Shown: positions 28,677 to 41,229, numbered from the stretch's first letter. The stretch is 64,000 nt of DNA from Adiantum capillus-veneris (GCA_014529385.2 CM043963.1:105363912-105427911), one strand, 5' to 3'. Translations and numbers: made by a program. Notes: a model not told the origin generated them from the letters alone.

Positions 28677-29544
28677 ACGTGGTAGGGACCGTAGGGCAAG
28701 GACCTCCATGAATGCATGATTGTCTAGTAGAAAGGTTCTCGACACTACAAGCATGGAGGCAATAGAGGTCGTGGAAGCCATGTGGGGTGTTGACAGCGAG
28801 GGTGGTGGGAGCGGTGGCTCAAAATGGGCACCAATTACAGAACCCCTTTTCCTCTCGTTGAGGAGGTTTCAATGAATCGGATGGGGGGAGGGACGAGGAG
28901 GGCGCTCCTTGGAAACCTGAAGGGAATCAGAAGCACGCCTACCTGGAAGAGAATCAAAAGCAGGCTTGTTTGGGGGGCATCTCTGGTACTGCCATTGAGA
29001 GGCTGAGAAAAGCTTGCAAGCTTCTCCTTACATCAGCTGCTCATCTGGCTCTATCGCTTATGGGTGATGCTAGGCATTGCAAGGTGCAAAGACGGTGTAG
29101 ATGAAAGGGCATGGTAGTCGCACCCTTAGACATAGACACCGAAGTGTAGCCTATAGACCACGCAGACACAAAAAGGTGTGCATTGCGATCCACAAGGGAG
29201 TCTTTGGGGGGCGGGGGGGGGGGGATATCTTTCAGGTATTTAGTGAGTTTTATTTAAGAGGAGCCAGGAGAGTACCAAATATGTAACAAGTATGTGCCTA
29301 CAATTTGTAAAAAATGAAATATTAAAGGGAATCTTCCAAAATGCTTGGATTGAGTTCAAAAGTAAAAGAAAAGGAGGGGGCGACGTGGTGGGCGTAGGGA
29401 AGGCAAGGGAAACGTTGAGGCCAACTAGGAAGCCAAGTATTGAGGGCAAGTCAAAGGCGTTGTGGGAGCGACATGTCTGGACGACGAGACGGCTTAGGGG
29501 AGGGCAAGTTAAGGTTTCTTTTTTTTTTAAATTGAGAGTTTCGA
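28677..29544. other. Unassigned sequence
   Basis: No conserved ORF. It contains a G-run at about 29207-29222 and a T-run at about 29519-29528. A run of GCACGCCTACCTGGAAGAG and similar does not form a recognisable gene. Confidence 0.35.
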
Positions 29545-29582
29545 GCGCAGCGATATGTTGCTCACGAGGTTGCAAGTTCAGA
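29545..29582 (+). other. tRNA-like promoter segment (possible SINE head)
   Basis: GAGCGCAGCGATA resembles box A, and GGTTGCAAGTTCAGATCC, about 25 nt on, resembles box B with one mismatch. No clear SINE tail was found. Confidence 0.3.
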
Positions 29583-29639
29583 TCCAGTCCGTGCGTAGGA
29601 GTTTTTAGCGCCTGGCCTCCGTAGTGCAAAAGGTCACAA

Positions 29640-30193
29640 GAGAATCCAAGAAGATTTTGTCTAATAATATATGAAACCTACCAGTACTGCCATGGCATAA
29701 GGTCGGATACACACCAAAAGTGTGTCTGGTGATCTTCAACATAAAATACCACAGGGTATTAATGGAACCCCAGCGGAGGATCAATGGAGAGGAACTAGAG
29801 TGCGCTTTTCGAGCTGATCTACATCATCCACGTGAACAAAAAAAGTAAATTTAGACTTGGCCAAACGTGAAACATGTCAAGCCTAAGAGAGGGGCCACGT
29901 TGGCAAAATTATATGCTGAGATGGAGCCTGAGTGGCATGGAGATTTGAATTGTGCTACAGATGGTCAAAGGGGAGAATTTTAATTTGGGAGCGGAGGCCG
30001 TACTAGCGAGGAGAGGTGGGGTTTTTTAGAGGATCGGGCAAGTAAACAAGAATGGTGTAGAAAATGAGGCAACACAAGATGTCTATGGAACAAGGGCCTA
30101 CTAACCCAAACTGAGCAAGGGCCAACTGTGCAAGGCTTCCAATCAATGGAGCGAGGAAACAAGGTATATCTTATGCTATTTCCTCTCTCTGTT

Positions 30194-30198
<5 letters not shown>
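29640..30198. other. Unassigned sequence
   Basis: No ORF or repeat recognised up to the (GT)n tract. Confidence 0.35.

Positions 30199-30232
<34 letters not shown>
30199..30232. repeat. (GT)n microsatellite
   Basis: About 17 GT units. Confidence 0.96.
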
Positions 30233-30233
<1 letters not shown>

Positions 30234-30744
30234 GTATTAAGGTATTACTTATACACAAAATAAAATTTTGTTAAAAAGACAACTCGCTTTAAACTTTAAA
30301 AAGGTGGTTTGCACAAAAACGATTCTACCATCAACTCATTTTTGTACAATATGATCAAAATGGAATAACATTCCAGTTATCCTATACATCAGGACTAAAA
30401 CATTTTATAAGGAAAAATACGCCTTAATCTTCGAGGTCGACAACAACGCTAAATCTTTTTAAGAAAAGATAAAATCCTCACCTATATCCATATAAACAAG
30501 AAAACAGGTTTAGTTAGCCTTGGCTACATATAACAGGTGTCAAAGCACGTATCAATTGGTATCCATGCCTTGCTTAAAAATTATTAAACTAGTTATTGTC
30601 CTATATGTGCATAATTATTTAAACTAAAAAGTCTATGATGTGGTTTTGATACATTTAGATGCTTTCACTTGTTTTTCCTCTTTCAAATAAATAAGTGCTT
30701 GTTTAAAGAATTTTATTTTACTCAAAGTAATGTTTTGTTTGAGC
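30233..30744. other. Unassigned AT-rich sequence
   Basis: AT-rich with no ORF; left flank of the TRIM-like element. Confidence 0.35.
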
Positions 30745-31004
30745 TGTTGGGTTTCCAAGCCCTAGTCCAGTCTGGTGTCAAACCTGTGTGGGAACACTCT
30801 CTTATAAGCATGCAGATACATTTAGTGAGAGCCCTCTCTTAGTTGAGTTTTCATGGAAAGATTTACCTTATATATGTAAAGCTTTTACAAATCAAATCAA
30901 GAAGCGTTATTTTTACAAACTGTGCTCGTTTTTCTCTTCTCTGCACACCTCCAAGCAGCCATGGATCCTCACCGGTTTCACCCGCCATAGTTGTGCACCT
31001 TACA
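30745..31004 (+). repeat. 5' LTR of the TRIM-like element
   Basis: 260 bp with TG...CA ends. It has CTCTTATAAGCATGCA (TATAA, near 30800) as a possible TATA box. The pyrimidine patch before TCTGCACACCTCC is short here, unlike in the other LTR. Confidence 0.85.
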
Positions 31005-32171
31005 AAGTGCTATCATAGCCTTGGTGGCCCTAGCCATTGTGGGATCTTATCAAAACGTTGTCATCCCAGGCGTGTAGATGCGCTACAATGGACAACTTCT
31101 TTGCTTGGTCGGTGGCAAAGCAAGGTGTTTCAAGACGTTTCCTGTTAGTGGTGCAACAAAGCTAGGCGTTGGAAAGCATAGAAAAAACAGGTGCCTCTCA
31201 AAATGCTACCCTTGGATCTATCCTGCGCAGAAGAGCATCTCAAAAGGCTACCTAAATCTGCATTGTAAGGTAGTTTGTGGAGCTTGGCAATTTCACATCT
31301 TTCTAAAACGTTGTCTTGCATAAGTCAAGGGATTGATGGTGCTAGACAAGTGATAACATATCAAAACGTTGCCAAAGCAGTCGGTATAGGGTAGCATCTT
31401 GAGATGCTGAAATTTTTAGTCCTTGACTTGCAGCAACATATCAAAATGCACGCAAGAACAAAGGGAAATTGCTTGGCTACATCAAGCATTTCAAAATGCC
31501 ATGTGTGGTGCATGCGACCTAATCAAGGGCTTCTCAAAACGCCATCCGACATGGAAAAGATTCAAATACAAGAAAAGCAAGCAACAAATGAACAAGAGCA
31601 TCAAAGTCCCATTCTGAAGGAGTGGTTACCAACCTATCAACACGTAAAGTGGAGGCAGAGCAAGGTGTCAACTCTTTCTTGAGGTATCTATACATAAAAT
31701 TAAATCTCCATCTAGGTTTAAAGAGAACATTGAACCTCACTCCTGGTAAGACTCTTAATATCAAAGCTCATCAGGAAAGAAAGCGAGTGGTGACTTTCTC
31801 AACGGTTTGCTTTGAGCACTTGATACATCAAAACAGAGTTAACAGACTATTTAATTATTGTCAACACAGTCGTATATTTTCAGTCAAAGCCTTCTTTTAG
31901 CTTATCAGTTGTCACAATTACTGCCATGCCAAAAAAATTGTACGGGTTATAGACACTGCCACACATAAGTGGTAAGACCTCTCAAAAACATTTTCTTTCA
32001 GCCTATTGTCCCATTTCTCATGAGGTTATTGGGTAAACCAAAACCCAAGGTTTGGAAGTAAACCAAAAACTCCATTTGTTGGTAGCTTTACAGTAGCAGC
32101 ACATTATGGGTACACCAAAAACTCGTTGTGTCATGAGAGTGGTGTGCCTAGTTCGGGCTTGAGGGGGGGAT
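31005..32171 (+). other. Interior of the TRIM-like element
   Basis: Noncoding. Between about 31050 and 31545 the motif (T/C)(A/T)(T/C)CAAAA(C/T)G recurs about nine times at irregular 40-80 bp steps (near 31051, 31200, 31242, 31302, 31360, 31441, 31492 and 31534, with some variants). Confidence 0.55.
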
Positions 32172-32359
32172 TGTTGGGTTTCCAAGCCCTAGTCGAATCT
32201 GGTGTCAAACATGTGTGGGAACACTCTCTTATAAGTATGCAAATACATTTAGTGAGAACCAGTCTTTTAGTTGAGTTTGCATGGAAAGATTTACCTTATA
32301 TATGTAAAGCTTTTACAAATCAAATCAAGAAGCGTTATGTCATGTCGAGCTCTCTCCTC

Positions 32360-32431
<72 letters not shown>

Positions 32432-32512
32432 CTCAGCTTTGCACGCCTCCAAGCAGCCATGGATCCTCACTAGCTTCACCCGCTATAGTTGTGCACCTTA
32501 CATGAACTTTTT
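32172..32512 (+). repeat. 3' LTR of the TRIM-like element with expanded (CT)n
   Basis: 341 bp. The excess over the 5' LTR is a (CT)n run at 32361-32425, at the place where the 5' LTR has only TTTTTCTCTTCTC. The rest aligns closely. Confidence 0.85.
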
Positions 32513-33439
32513 CCCATTCTTTGACAATTAATGAATTTGACCAACTAAAATATGGCAACCATGTTGTCACAATGAAGTTTATGTTGTAAAACCCATCAAG
32601 AAGGTAGCCTCTGAACACTAAGTCATTGTAGCACTTTCAAATAAATCCCAATTAGTTCTTTTCTTCTCAATTAAAAGTGGAAGTTCCATGCCATACCTAC
32701 CCTCTCAGATTACTGTCCACATGATTATGAAAGTAACTTTTTGCTATTACCAAAGAATTGTCAAACCATCTAAAAGCCATCACAAATGATAAGAAAATTT
32801 CGAAAATAACATGTTGCAACTAGATCTATACATTAATAATCTTGTGAAATTTAGACAAACTTATTTTGGAGTATAATTATGCATGCCATCGGAGACATAG
32901 CAAGGACAAATCCTAGTGAGTAAAGGAACAATCGGCCAGTACTCAATTTGGAATCAACAGAAGTCAAGGCAAAGGTAGAGAAGAGCCTTCAGAAATGAAA
33001 ACTAAATGAAAAAGGACACTCCCTATGCCAACCCATTAGAGGATAGCTAGTCAATAATGTCAAATAGTAGGGCATAAAGAGCTAGGCAACACGAGACTAG
33101 TTTAAGTAAAGCTATCCAAAAAGTAAAAGCATTATCGAAGCCCACAACCATGTTTCCAAGACAAATGTGCTAGTCCATTTGAGGGCAACCATTCAAAGAT
33201 GTAAAATAGCAAGGCTGAAAGAGTTGAAAAGAGGTAGTAAAAAAGTAGAATCGGTTAAAGTAAAGCTAAGCAAAAACAATATAGAAAAGTAAAAGCCACA
33301 ACTATGTGTCCAAGGCAAATGAGAAAATTATTAAATATCAAAACTATTTATGTAAACAAATCCAAAAGTCACAAGTAATGTACATTTTTGCTCCTTAAAA
33401 ATTCATGAATACTTAACGTTCTTCTTTGTTAAGTCATGT
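32513..33439. other. Unassigned AT-rich sequence
   Basis: No ORF. Two loosely similar stretches (near 33100-33180 and 33230-33310, GTAAAGCTA..CAAAAA..AAAAGTAAAAGC...CCACAACTATGT) suggest an old internal duplication. Confidence 0.4.
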
Positions 33440-35420
33440 AATGGTCCTTCTATTTGAGAAAATTTGCTATGAAGCCTCTATAGTATCCACACATACCAGT
33501 AAAGCTTCTTAACTCATGTAGATTCCTTGGATTAGGCCATGCTTTTATTACCTCCAACTTGGATGGATCCATTCGGATACCGTCTTGAGAGATAATATGA
33601 CCTAAGTATTGAATCTCTATAAGGAATTTTTTTAAGAAAATAAAAATTGAGAAGCTTGTTCTCCCTCAATGCTTTAAAAATCACTTGGAGATGTTGCTTC
33701 TGTTCCTCCAAGGACTTGGAGTAGATGATGATATCATCAAAGAACACTCCAGTGAATTTATGATAGAGTCTAAAGATTTTTTTCCATAAACGATTAAAAG
33801 TGGCTGGTGCAGTGGTCAAGCCAAAAGGCATGACTAGATATTCATAAAGACCAAACGTTGTACAAAACGCGGTCTTTAGGATATCTTCAACCACTATCCT
33901 TATTTGATGATAGCCACTTTTAAGGTCAATCCCACTGAAGTAGGTAGAGCCTTGTAGCTTATCAAACAGATGTTCTACTCAAGGTACGGGAAATCTGTTT
34001 TTGATAGTGATATGGTTTAGTGCTCGATAGTCCACACACATGCGGTATGTACCATTTTTCTTTTGCAATAAAAGGACTGGAGAACAAAAGGAAGAGGAAC
34101 TAGGCCACACCATCCCTTTGTCTACCAATTCTTGTACTTCTCATAATCTCCTCTTGTTGAGTTTGGGAAACCCAATAAGGAGGCTTGTCAGGCGGTGAGC
34201 TTCCTGGTAGGAGCTCAATTCGATGGTCATCATCCCCTCGTTTTGAAGGTAAGTCCATAGAAATATCATCGATGAACACATCTTGGAATCCTTTTAGAAA
34301 ATTAGAAGAGTCAAACTCTCCTTGATTCCTACCATTACATTTGATGAAACATTAGGATCTTTTAGGGACTCTTTGACAAAAAATCATGTACGCAAAAATT
34401 GAGCTCTTCATTGATTTATCAAAATCAGGAGGATTTACAAGTGGTACAGTACGACCAGACTCACTAGCATCTGTATACATGCTCTTTCCCCTGTAGGTGA
34501 AGCAGATTCTCCTTTCAGGGAACTTCATGTTGGAAGCCATTTGGTTGAACCATGGTGCCCCTAGTATAGCATCCTCATATTGAGAGGAGAGATGAAAAAG
34601 TCTTCTTTGTCAACATAGCTTTGGACATGAAGCTTCAACTTCCCAATCAAGGGAGTAGCAGAGGCTTGTTGTCCCTTAAAAGCGGTATCGGCAGTTACAA
34701 TATCTCCCATCTCAAAAGATTGAATGCCTAACTTGGTGGCCAACTCCATTGATATGAAGTTGTGAGTAGAGCCAGGGTCAAACAATATGAAGGCATCATG
34801 TTCCCTTATCTTTCCCCGAGCATAGGAGAGAGGTGATCCTTTGCAATGAGCATCCTCTTTTGGAGCTTCGATAGTGGAAGCTCTAGGAGTCTCATTGCGG
34901 GCATTTCTCTTGGGGCAAGAACAATAGCCATGTCCTTGCTCCCCACACTTAAAACATTTACGGTCCTTGCGAAAAGCTTCAAGCTCTTTAGGAGAGGGTT
35001 TTTTTTAACCTTTGTAAACTCCTTTCTCCTTGGACCGATTGTTTTGTTGTTGTTGTTGTTGTTGGAATCGCCTTGGGAAGAATTTTGGGCATTGGTTTTC
35101 CCCTTTGCATCACTTTTGTCTTTGCTTTCCATGGGCTTGACATTTCATCTAGCCCCTTGTTGGAAATTGATGCGCGAAGCAACCATGGTGTGGTGGATTA
35201 CTTCGGTGATAGAACCACGCCGCTGAGAGTTGATGTACTCGGCCATCTCTTCAGGTAATCCCGCACAAATTTGTTTCTTTTGCTCGACGAAGTCTATCTT
35301 TTAAAAGACAATAGCTTTGAGATGTAAATCCAAAACTTGTCTACATATTTGTGGATAGACTCATGGGAGAGAAGCTTCAAATTGCACCATTCAGTAAGCA
35401 CATTGTCCTTTGCATCGCTT
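33440..35420 (-). pseudogene. Decayed Ty3/gypsy gag-pol fragment
   Basis: On the minus strand: gag tail (35420-34980), CCHC knuckle (CFKCGEQGHGYCSC, near 34940), protease (FDPGSTHNFIS near 34770), then RT from about 34130 to 33440 with TFGLYEYLVMPFGLTTAPATFN and active site FFDD (near 33745). Several stops and frameshifts are present. RNase H and integrase are missing, and no LTRs were found. The protease and RT sequence is close in pattern to the young element at 17303-25995, including Asp-Pro-Gly and FFDD, so it is an older relative. Confidence 0.85.
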
Positions 35421-35833
35421 GCCCTATTTGGGGTGTCAATGTGAGGGTTGATTTTTGTTGTGCATTTTATTTATTTTCTATGGGTGAAACATGTTAGCTA
35501 CCCTTTTGAAAATACACTATTACTTTAAGAAAACCATATTATATTGGAAATTTGACTCGGTGTGTCACTAAATATAAATTTGGTATATCATGTGCGTTCA
35601 AGAACTATTTTTAAACTCCTTATCTGTGAATTTTCAACAAACAATCCAGTCTATAAAAAAATTTCCAATTACATTTTATGGTACCTTTTTGTATGTGAAA
35701 ATGTGAGAAAAAAATTAATAACCCCTTCTGCTATACTCACGTGATAGTTGCATAAATATTAAGTGATCGCCCCGAGAAATTTGAAGGGCTTGAAGGGTGT
35801 CCTTGGTGAAACGGAGCCCTATGAGCTCGAAAG

Positions 35834-35838
<5 letters not shown>
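35421..35838. other. Unassigned AT-rich sequence
   Basis: No ORF or repeat recognised. Confidence 0.35.
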
Positions 35839-35895
<57 letters not shown>

Positions 35896-35928
35896 TGCAC
35901 GTGCACGTACACGCATACACATGCAATG

Positions 35929-35973
<45 letters not shown>
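35839..35973. repeat. Compound (CT)n - GTGCAC/CATACA - (CT)n
   Basis: CT at 35839-35892, a 39-bp alternating purine-pyrimidine stretch (GTGTGCACGTGCACGTACACG...), then CT at 35932-35973. The middle could adopt Z-DNA. Confidence 0.93.
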
Positions 35974-37189
35974 ATGGTCAATAACATGGATAACTACTAC
36001 TTCACTTGCATGTATTTTCTCAAAGTGAAACTACCCCAAGTCGACACCACATGAGCTGTTTTTTTTTCCAAGCTCTTTAAAGAAATAAAAACTTTAAAAA
36101 ATATATATATCAATATTGGTCTTGAAAAAAACCTCTTGAAAACAAAAAACCAAATATATTTTCAAAAACTAAATTCTCATTGAATAATAAAATTTCTCCA
36201 GTAAATTTATCTCCTTTTTGTTATGTGCATTCAAACCAATACATTTATTCTATGTAGAGGAGAAAGTCTTTGACTTTCTATGACTGAAGCACTTTCTACT
36301 ACTAAAGAAAAAGAAATTCTTTTGATTTTACATCCTAACAAAAGCCGAAAAGCTGCTTGCTGTTTCTTACAATCTTACTCTCCTTTTTGCATTTTAGAGA
36401 GGTTTTCTCTTAAGCTAAGCAGTGAGTGACACATGCAGGGTCTCTCCTTCCTTGAAAAATTTAAGCTGCATTATAAAGAGTATAGATACCTAGGGCTCTC
36501 TTGGCCACCGTACACGACTCAGATTCATTACATACTTTATAACTCAGCTTCTCAGAGCTTGTTTGTCTTTAATCAGAGATGATCAAAATAATTACAAGGC
36601 TTTTGGAAAAAGAATGGGAATACATGAAATTTTTTGGTTCATGGAAGAAGGGGTAGACTTGAAGGGCGCTTAGCCAAACAATTAGCATTAGCCAGACAAT
36701 TGAAGCCTTGAAGGCAGTGCTGAGATAGGAATTGGAGACAGGCAGGAGCATAGAGAGATGCAGGCATTCGAGCACGAGCATAAGCAAAAGCTTGAAAGGC
36801 TAGAACCTTGCAATTGGAGGCAATTGGGGGCAAGCATAGCTAGTACAAAATCGGGCAGAATTGGAAGGCATGTGAGTTGATAGCCGTGAGTAAGATCGAG
36901 CACCTTGGCAGCGGGCAAGGCTCAAGAAATTGAGCAAAGGCAGGTTTTGGTAGCGGGCGTGAAGCAAGAAGGAAGGCCACTCACACTCACACCGTCACTC
37001 TCGGGCTCATCAGGCTCGTCAAGTTTACAGCAGTTTGTAAGAAACAATTGAATCAAGCTTTTTTTAATAATTTCAAGCTTTACACACTATGGTGTGTGCA
37101 AGGGGTCGCTCCCACGGGGCCCTCGACAAACCTGGCCCTTCAACTCTCACACCTTGACTCACACATGCCCAAGAAAGAGTGAGAGAGAG

Positions 37190-37190
<1 letters not shown>
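35974..37190. other. Unassigned sequence
   Basis: An AT-rich first half, then a stretch with loosely repeated GGCAGG/GCAATTGGAGG words (36700-36950). No coding signal. Confidence 0.35.

Positions 37191-37264
<74 letters not shown>
37191..37264. repeat. (TG)n(GA)n compound microsatellite
   Basis: TG to about 37223, then GA to 37264. Confidence 0.95.
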
Positions 37265-37265
<1 letters not shown>

Positions 37266-37339
37266 AAGTGGAGAGAGATCAAGAACATGGATTTGTAGTT
37301 TTGACGATCGCATTTTTAGCAAGTAAGCCCGGGCAGCAC

Positions 37340-37780
37340 CGGACATAGGCCCAATTTTCTTAGTTCTCCTTGGCATCGGAGACTCCCGTCCGACGGCAGA
37401 AGGCGACCTCGACATCGGTGGTTAGAGCCGTTTTCTACACCGGCTTTAGGGATTTGCACCGATCCTCATCAGTTCGGCACCGATGGTCCATTGCCCGGTT
37501 GAGAGCCCTCCTCTTGGATGATTTTCTTGGCATTCCTCCTCTGCCGATTTGGCATCGGTTTTTGACACTAATTTAGCGGCACGGCTTTACTGTTCTTCTC
37601 GGCGTTTTGCACCGGCTTGGCCTTGGCTTTGAGCATCGGTTTTGACACCAATTTTGGTAAATTTTCTCGGCATTTTGACGATTTTCCTCTATGACTCGGC
37701 ATCAACGGCTCATCACCGACTTTGAGCATTGACGGCTCGGTGCATCGATTTCAACACCAATTAGGCGGCTATTCGACTAG
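37340..37780. repeat. Degenerate minisatellite of GGCATCGG / TTTGACACCAATTT words
   Basis: Short words (TCGGCATCGG, GCACCG, GATTTTC, TTTTGACACCAA) recur many times in irregular order, giving a scrambled tandem-repeat look. No reading frame is conserved. Confidence 0.45.
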
Positions 37781-38779
37781 CGTACTTCAGCCCCACAACG
37801 AAAGACGACATTGACGATTTCCGACTTCGCCACAGCAGGAGATCATAGAGCAAGAGCGGCATCTACTCTACTCTGGCACCCATTCCAAAGAGGCCCGACG
37901 TACTCTCCTTGGTCATTCCGGCTTTGACAATTCTACAGTTTTTGGTTTTGGCGGCACATACCGACACATGCGGCTCCAATGGTCCATTTTGGAGTGGGTT
38001 TTTCCCTCGAGCAAACTCAGCTCTTGCCAGGTGTTTTCGATCGATGTGTTTCTCGACCAATGAGGTACTGTGTGCCAGTTTCCTAGTGGTTTTGCTCACA
38101 GGTTGCACAGTCTTTGCATTACATATTATGCGGCACGTGTAGTGCTCATCTACGACTGTACAGAGAGCTTGTTTGCACAATTTGGTGCTTAGAGAGAAAT
38201 CTTTCCAGATGCATTGTGAGATTTTCATGCGAGACTCCTTAGCAAACTCTTTGTCACCCTGCATGTTAGAGTGTATCACCTCCTTGATGTGTAGCTATGC
38301 CCATTTCTCCCAAGGGTAAGCTATAGAAGTGGACCTTTTTATGGCTAGGCCCAATTGAGAATCCCCTCTGGTGGGTTACCATTTTCATTTGGCAACACAA
38401 GTAGCTTGGGAGCTTTTGCAGATCTCCCTCTATGTCTCCCTATGTGTTTCTCCCAGAGAACCTTTGTGTCGGTGCAGGGGGTTGATGAACAATGCACAAC
38501 ATTCACCATCTTTATAATTACAGCCTTTGCAACACAACATAAGTGCTTGTCAAAATCATAGCCTGGAGGTATCCACCATCGTAGGATCATGCTCCATTTT
38601 GGTCAGATCCTATAGGTGCTTGTCAAAAGTGAGGAAATGTGGATCTTGAATGAGGTAGAATCATCAGATAATCCCTTTGAGTGCACAATTCTGCTACTCC
38701 TACAGTAACGCAGATCCTTTGGGCCTCAAAACTTTACTTTTAAGCAAAAATACTTCTCGGGGATCTTCAAGAATGGGGT
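37781..38779. other. Unassigned sequence
   Basis: Open frames of 138 codons (37863-38279, minus) and 81 codons (38345-38590, minus) exist, but I see no domain, splice context or homologous pattern. Not called as genes. Confidence 0.3.
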
Positions 38780-38815
38780 GGCTTTGCCAAAGGTCGTGGG
38801 TTCGAAGAGAAGAGG
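38780..38815 (+). other. tRNA-like segment with box B
   Basis: GGTCGTGGGTTCGAAGAG contains the T-arm core GGTTCGAA. A possible box A (GGGGTGGCTTTGCC) lies just upstream. It could be a SINE head; no tail recognised. Confidence 0.3.
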
Positions 38816-39174
38816 TTCCTTGCCACATAATGGGAGAGAGACTGAGAGTGGTAGCCAAATCCACCAAGAAGTAGCTTAGTAGGCAAAGGGGTACTTTAAG
38901 CCTCAAAAAGGAACACCAAAATGCACTTACACTCTTTGGTCTATGGCGTTGGAGCTAAATCAAACACTCCCCAACGGGTGGCTCACTAAAGGGCACGGGG
39001 TCTTTGACAAAGCCCTGCTGATGGGATCGATGATGCAAAAATAGGGCACATTTCTTGCAATGTTCAATAGTCATCCGGTGGGTCCGAGTATATTGTGTAC
39101 CAGTTTACTTCTCCTTGTTCCCATTTACTTTATATGTTTCCAAAATGGCTATGGGATCAATGAAACCCACACAG

Positions 39175-39230
39175 GCGCGGTTAAGCCATTAAGCTCTCAA
39201 AGTGGAGGTCGTGGGTTTGAAACTCCGATG
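39175..39230 (+). other. tRNA-like segment with boxes A and B
   Basis: GGCGCGGTTAAGCC followed about 25 nt later by GGAGGTCGTGGGTTTGAAAC, the same GGTCGTGGGTT core as at 38793. A probable tRNA-derived SINE head. Confidence 0.35.
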
Positions 39231-39627
39231 CAAGGGGGGAGTTGCCCACTGTTGACTATTGTGTACCCTCCAATCACCTTGAGATTTGGGTGAAACTATG
39301 TCCCCCATCGATCTCGTCACTTGGCTTCATTGAGGACCCATGTGATTTAGTGTCAAGGTGGCCAAGGGCTAGGGCTTGCTATAGAATGTTGGCATATCAA
39401 TCATAGGGGGGCTATGTGCGTATTAGCATAGTGACATAGAAGGCATCAATAGGCAGAGTGTAGTCTTGACAATAGGTGTAGGAAGGGAAAGGTAGGCACC
39501 TATGCCAGCTAGGCCAATGGGGCCAAGAGTAGCACGCAGAGAGAACATGGAACATTCAAGGATGTGAGCTTGAGAAAATAAAATTGTAGCCCAAGGAGCA
39601 CATGAGAAAATCTCCACTTGAGCTAGA

Positions 39628-39631
<4 letters not shown>
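39231..39631. other. Unassigned sequence
   Basis: No ORF or repeat recognised. Confidence 0.3.

Positions 39632-39711
<80 letters not shown>
39632..39711. repeat. (GA)n microsatellite
   Basis: About 40 GA units. Confidence 0.97.
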
Positions 39712-39714
<3 letters not shown>

Positions 39715-40869
39715 GAGGATAAGAAATTTTTAGGCTTCTTAGAGACAATTTAAACTTTGAGCTTGGTAGATATGCCTATGAGGATACATGCAAATATGTT
39801 AAATGTGATGATGCTTTATGAGTAACATCTATGGAGTAGCCTCCTTGTGTTGCTGCAAGGGAGCCTTGCCTATTTTCTAGACTAATGCAGATGTGAAAGC
39901 TCATAATTTTTTTGTAAACCTTTTTGAAGCAAAGCCAACAAAGCAACAACCATGAACCTTGCATCGGCAAAGAGGGGCTTCACCCATTTATTAGGGTAAT
40001 CTATACTATTATAATGGGGAAAGGGATTTTGGCCCCTCCCCCCAATACGTGGTGGAAGATCATGCAATCTGCCAATGTTCCCTGTAGCTCTGACAAATTG
40101 CGTGAGATAGAGAGGCAAAGAGAGATTGTCGATGCGCGCAATAAAGGGGCAGGGAGTAAGAGAGAGAGGTTGTTGAAGGCGGTTGGCCATACTAGTGGAA
40201 GTATAAACTTCATAAATTTATTGTAAACCTACTCTGCAAGCTAGATAAACCTACATGCCACTCAAGTTACAAGGTCTTGAGCCTAAATTATCCCCAAAAA
40301 AAATTATGGCTTAGATGAAAATGACGGAGAATGAGGTCGTGCTTCTAAGGTACGTATGATCAGTCAGAGCCATCATCAACATGACAAGCTATTTCCTTTC
40401 CTTCACACTCACTCCTTTGTCTTTGCTACTAAGATTCCCAAATGATTCTCCCTTTGGGAGAAACCCGAATGGTCCTACATAAAGCTCTGGTGAATGGGAT
40501 GGCTCCTTAGGGCCAAAACTATCTTGCTATTTCCATTGTGCCCGTGGGGATTTCATCACCAGCCCTGCACTGTTCAAGTATCTCCCATTGCCACAAGTCT
40601 TTCATTGCTATCCCACTCCCTTTCGGGTGCTCCAACTGCCATCACCCACAAGTGCTTCAAGATGGAGAAGTGTTGCAACACAGATTTCAAGTAGTAGAGT
40701 GGTACAATCCCTACTATGTGAATAAATTTCAACCTTTGCATTGTCTTCACCGTCCACAAGTTATGTCTCATCCCCCCATACCCTCGATGTCCTATGCAGA
40801 AGCTATTAAAGGGCCTTAGGATAGATTCACCAATCCCCTGTTCCAAACAGTTCAACTGTCTACTCTAGG
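39712..40869. other. Unassigned sequence
   Basis: No conserved ORF. The right part (about 40490 onward) may be the 5' part of the decayed LINE that follows, but this is not certain. Confidence 0.3.
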
Positions 40870-41229
40870 TACGAGCCTCATCCCTCATTTGTTTCACCAC
40901 AATGAATCTAATGCTTATGAAGAAGAAACTCAAAAAGTGCACATGAAGAGGATTTAAGGAATCACACTCAACAACCCCCTAGTGTGCCTCTCCATCTCAA
41001 ACAGAGGGTAATCCTACTTTGTTTGATTCTCCTAATCACACTAATGGCGCTTGTAATTCTGCTCACAAACCCTCTCCTTCATCTCACAAGGATGAACCTA
41101 ATGAGCCTGAAAGCTCTAACGCAGTGATCATCAAGAAACATGATTTAGAAGCCTGACACAACCAATTGCTAGATAGGGTCGTTATTGGGCTCCGTCGTGG
41201 CCCTAGAACCTCTCTTGAAGCCTTAAAGA

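Larger units (their letters stand above)
30745..32512 (+). mobile_element. TRIM-like non-autonomous LTR element
   Basis: Direct repeats 30745-31004 and 32172-32512 both begin TGTTGGGTTTCCAAGCCCTA and end TGTGCACCTTACA. The left one is followed 3 nt later by TGCTATCATAGCC, a near match to the initiator-Met primer site. A polypurine tract (GAGGGGGGGAT) precedes the right one. Flanks TGAGC/TGAAC are a likely target duplication with one change. The interior is about 1.17 kb with no long ORF, so it depends on another element. Confidence 0.85.

Noticed and set aside
37863-38590. Minus-strand ORFs of 138 and 81 codons
   Set aside because: No recognisable motif, splice sites or conservation signal; length is compatible with chance.
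39175-39230. Functional tRNA gene
   Set aside because: Box A and B words are present, but a full cloverleaf with paired acceptor ends could not be drawn.
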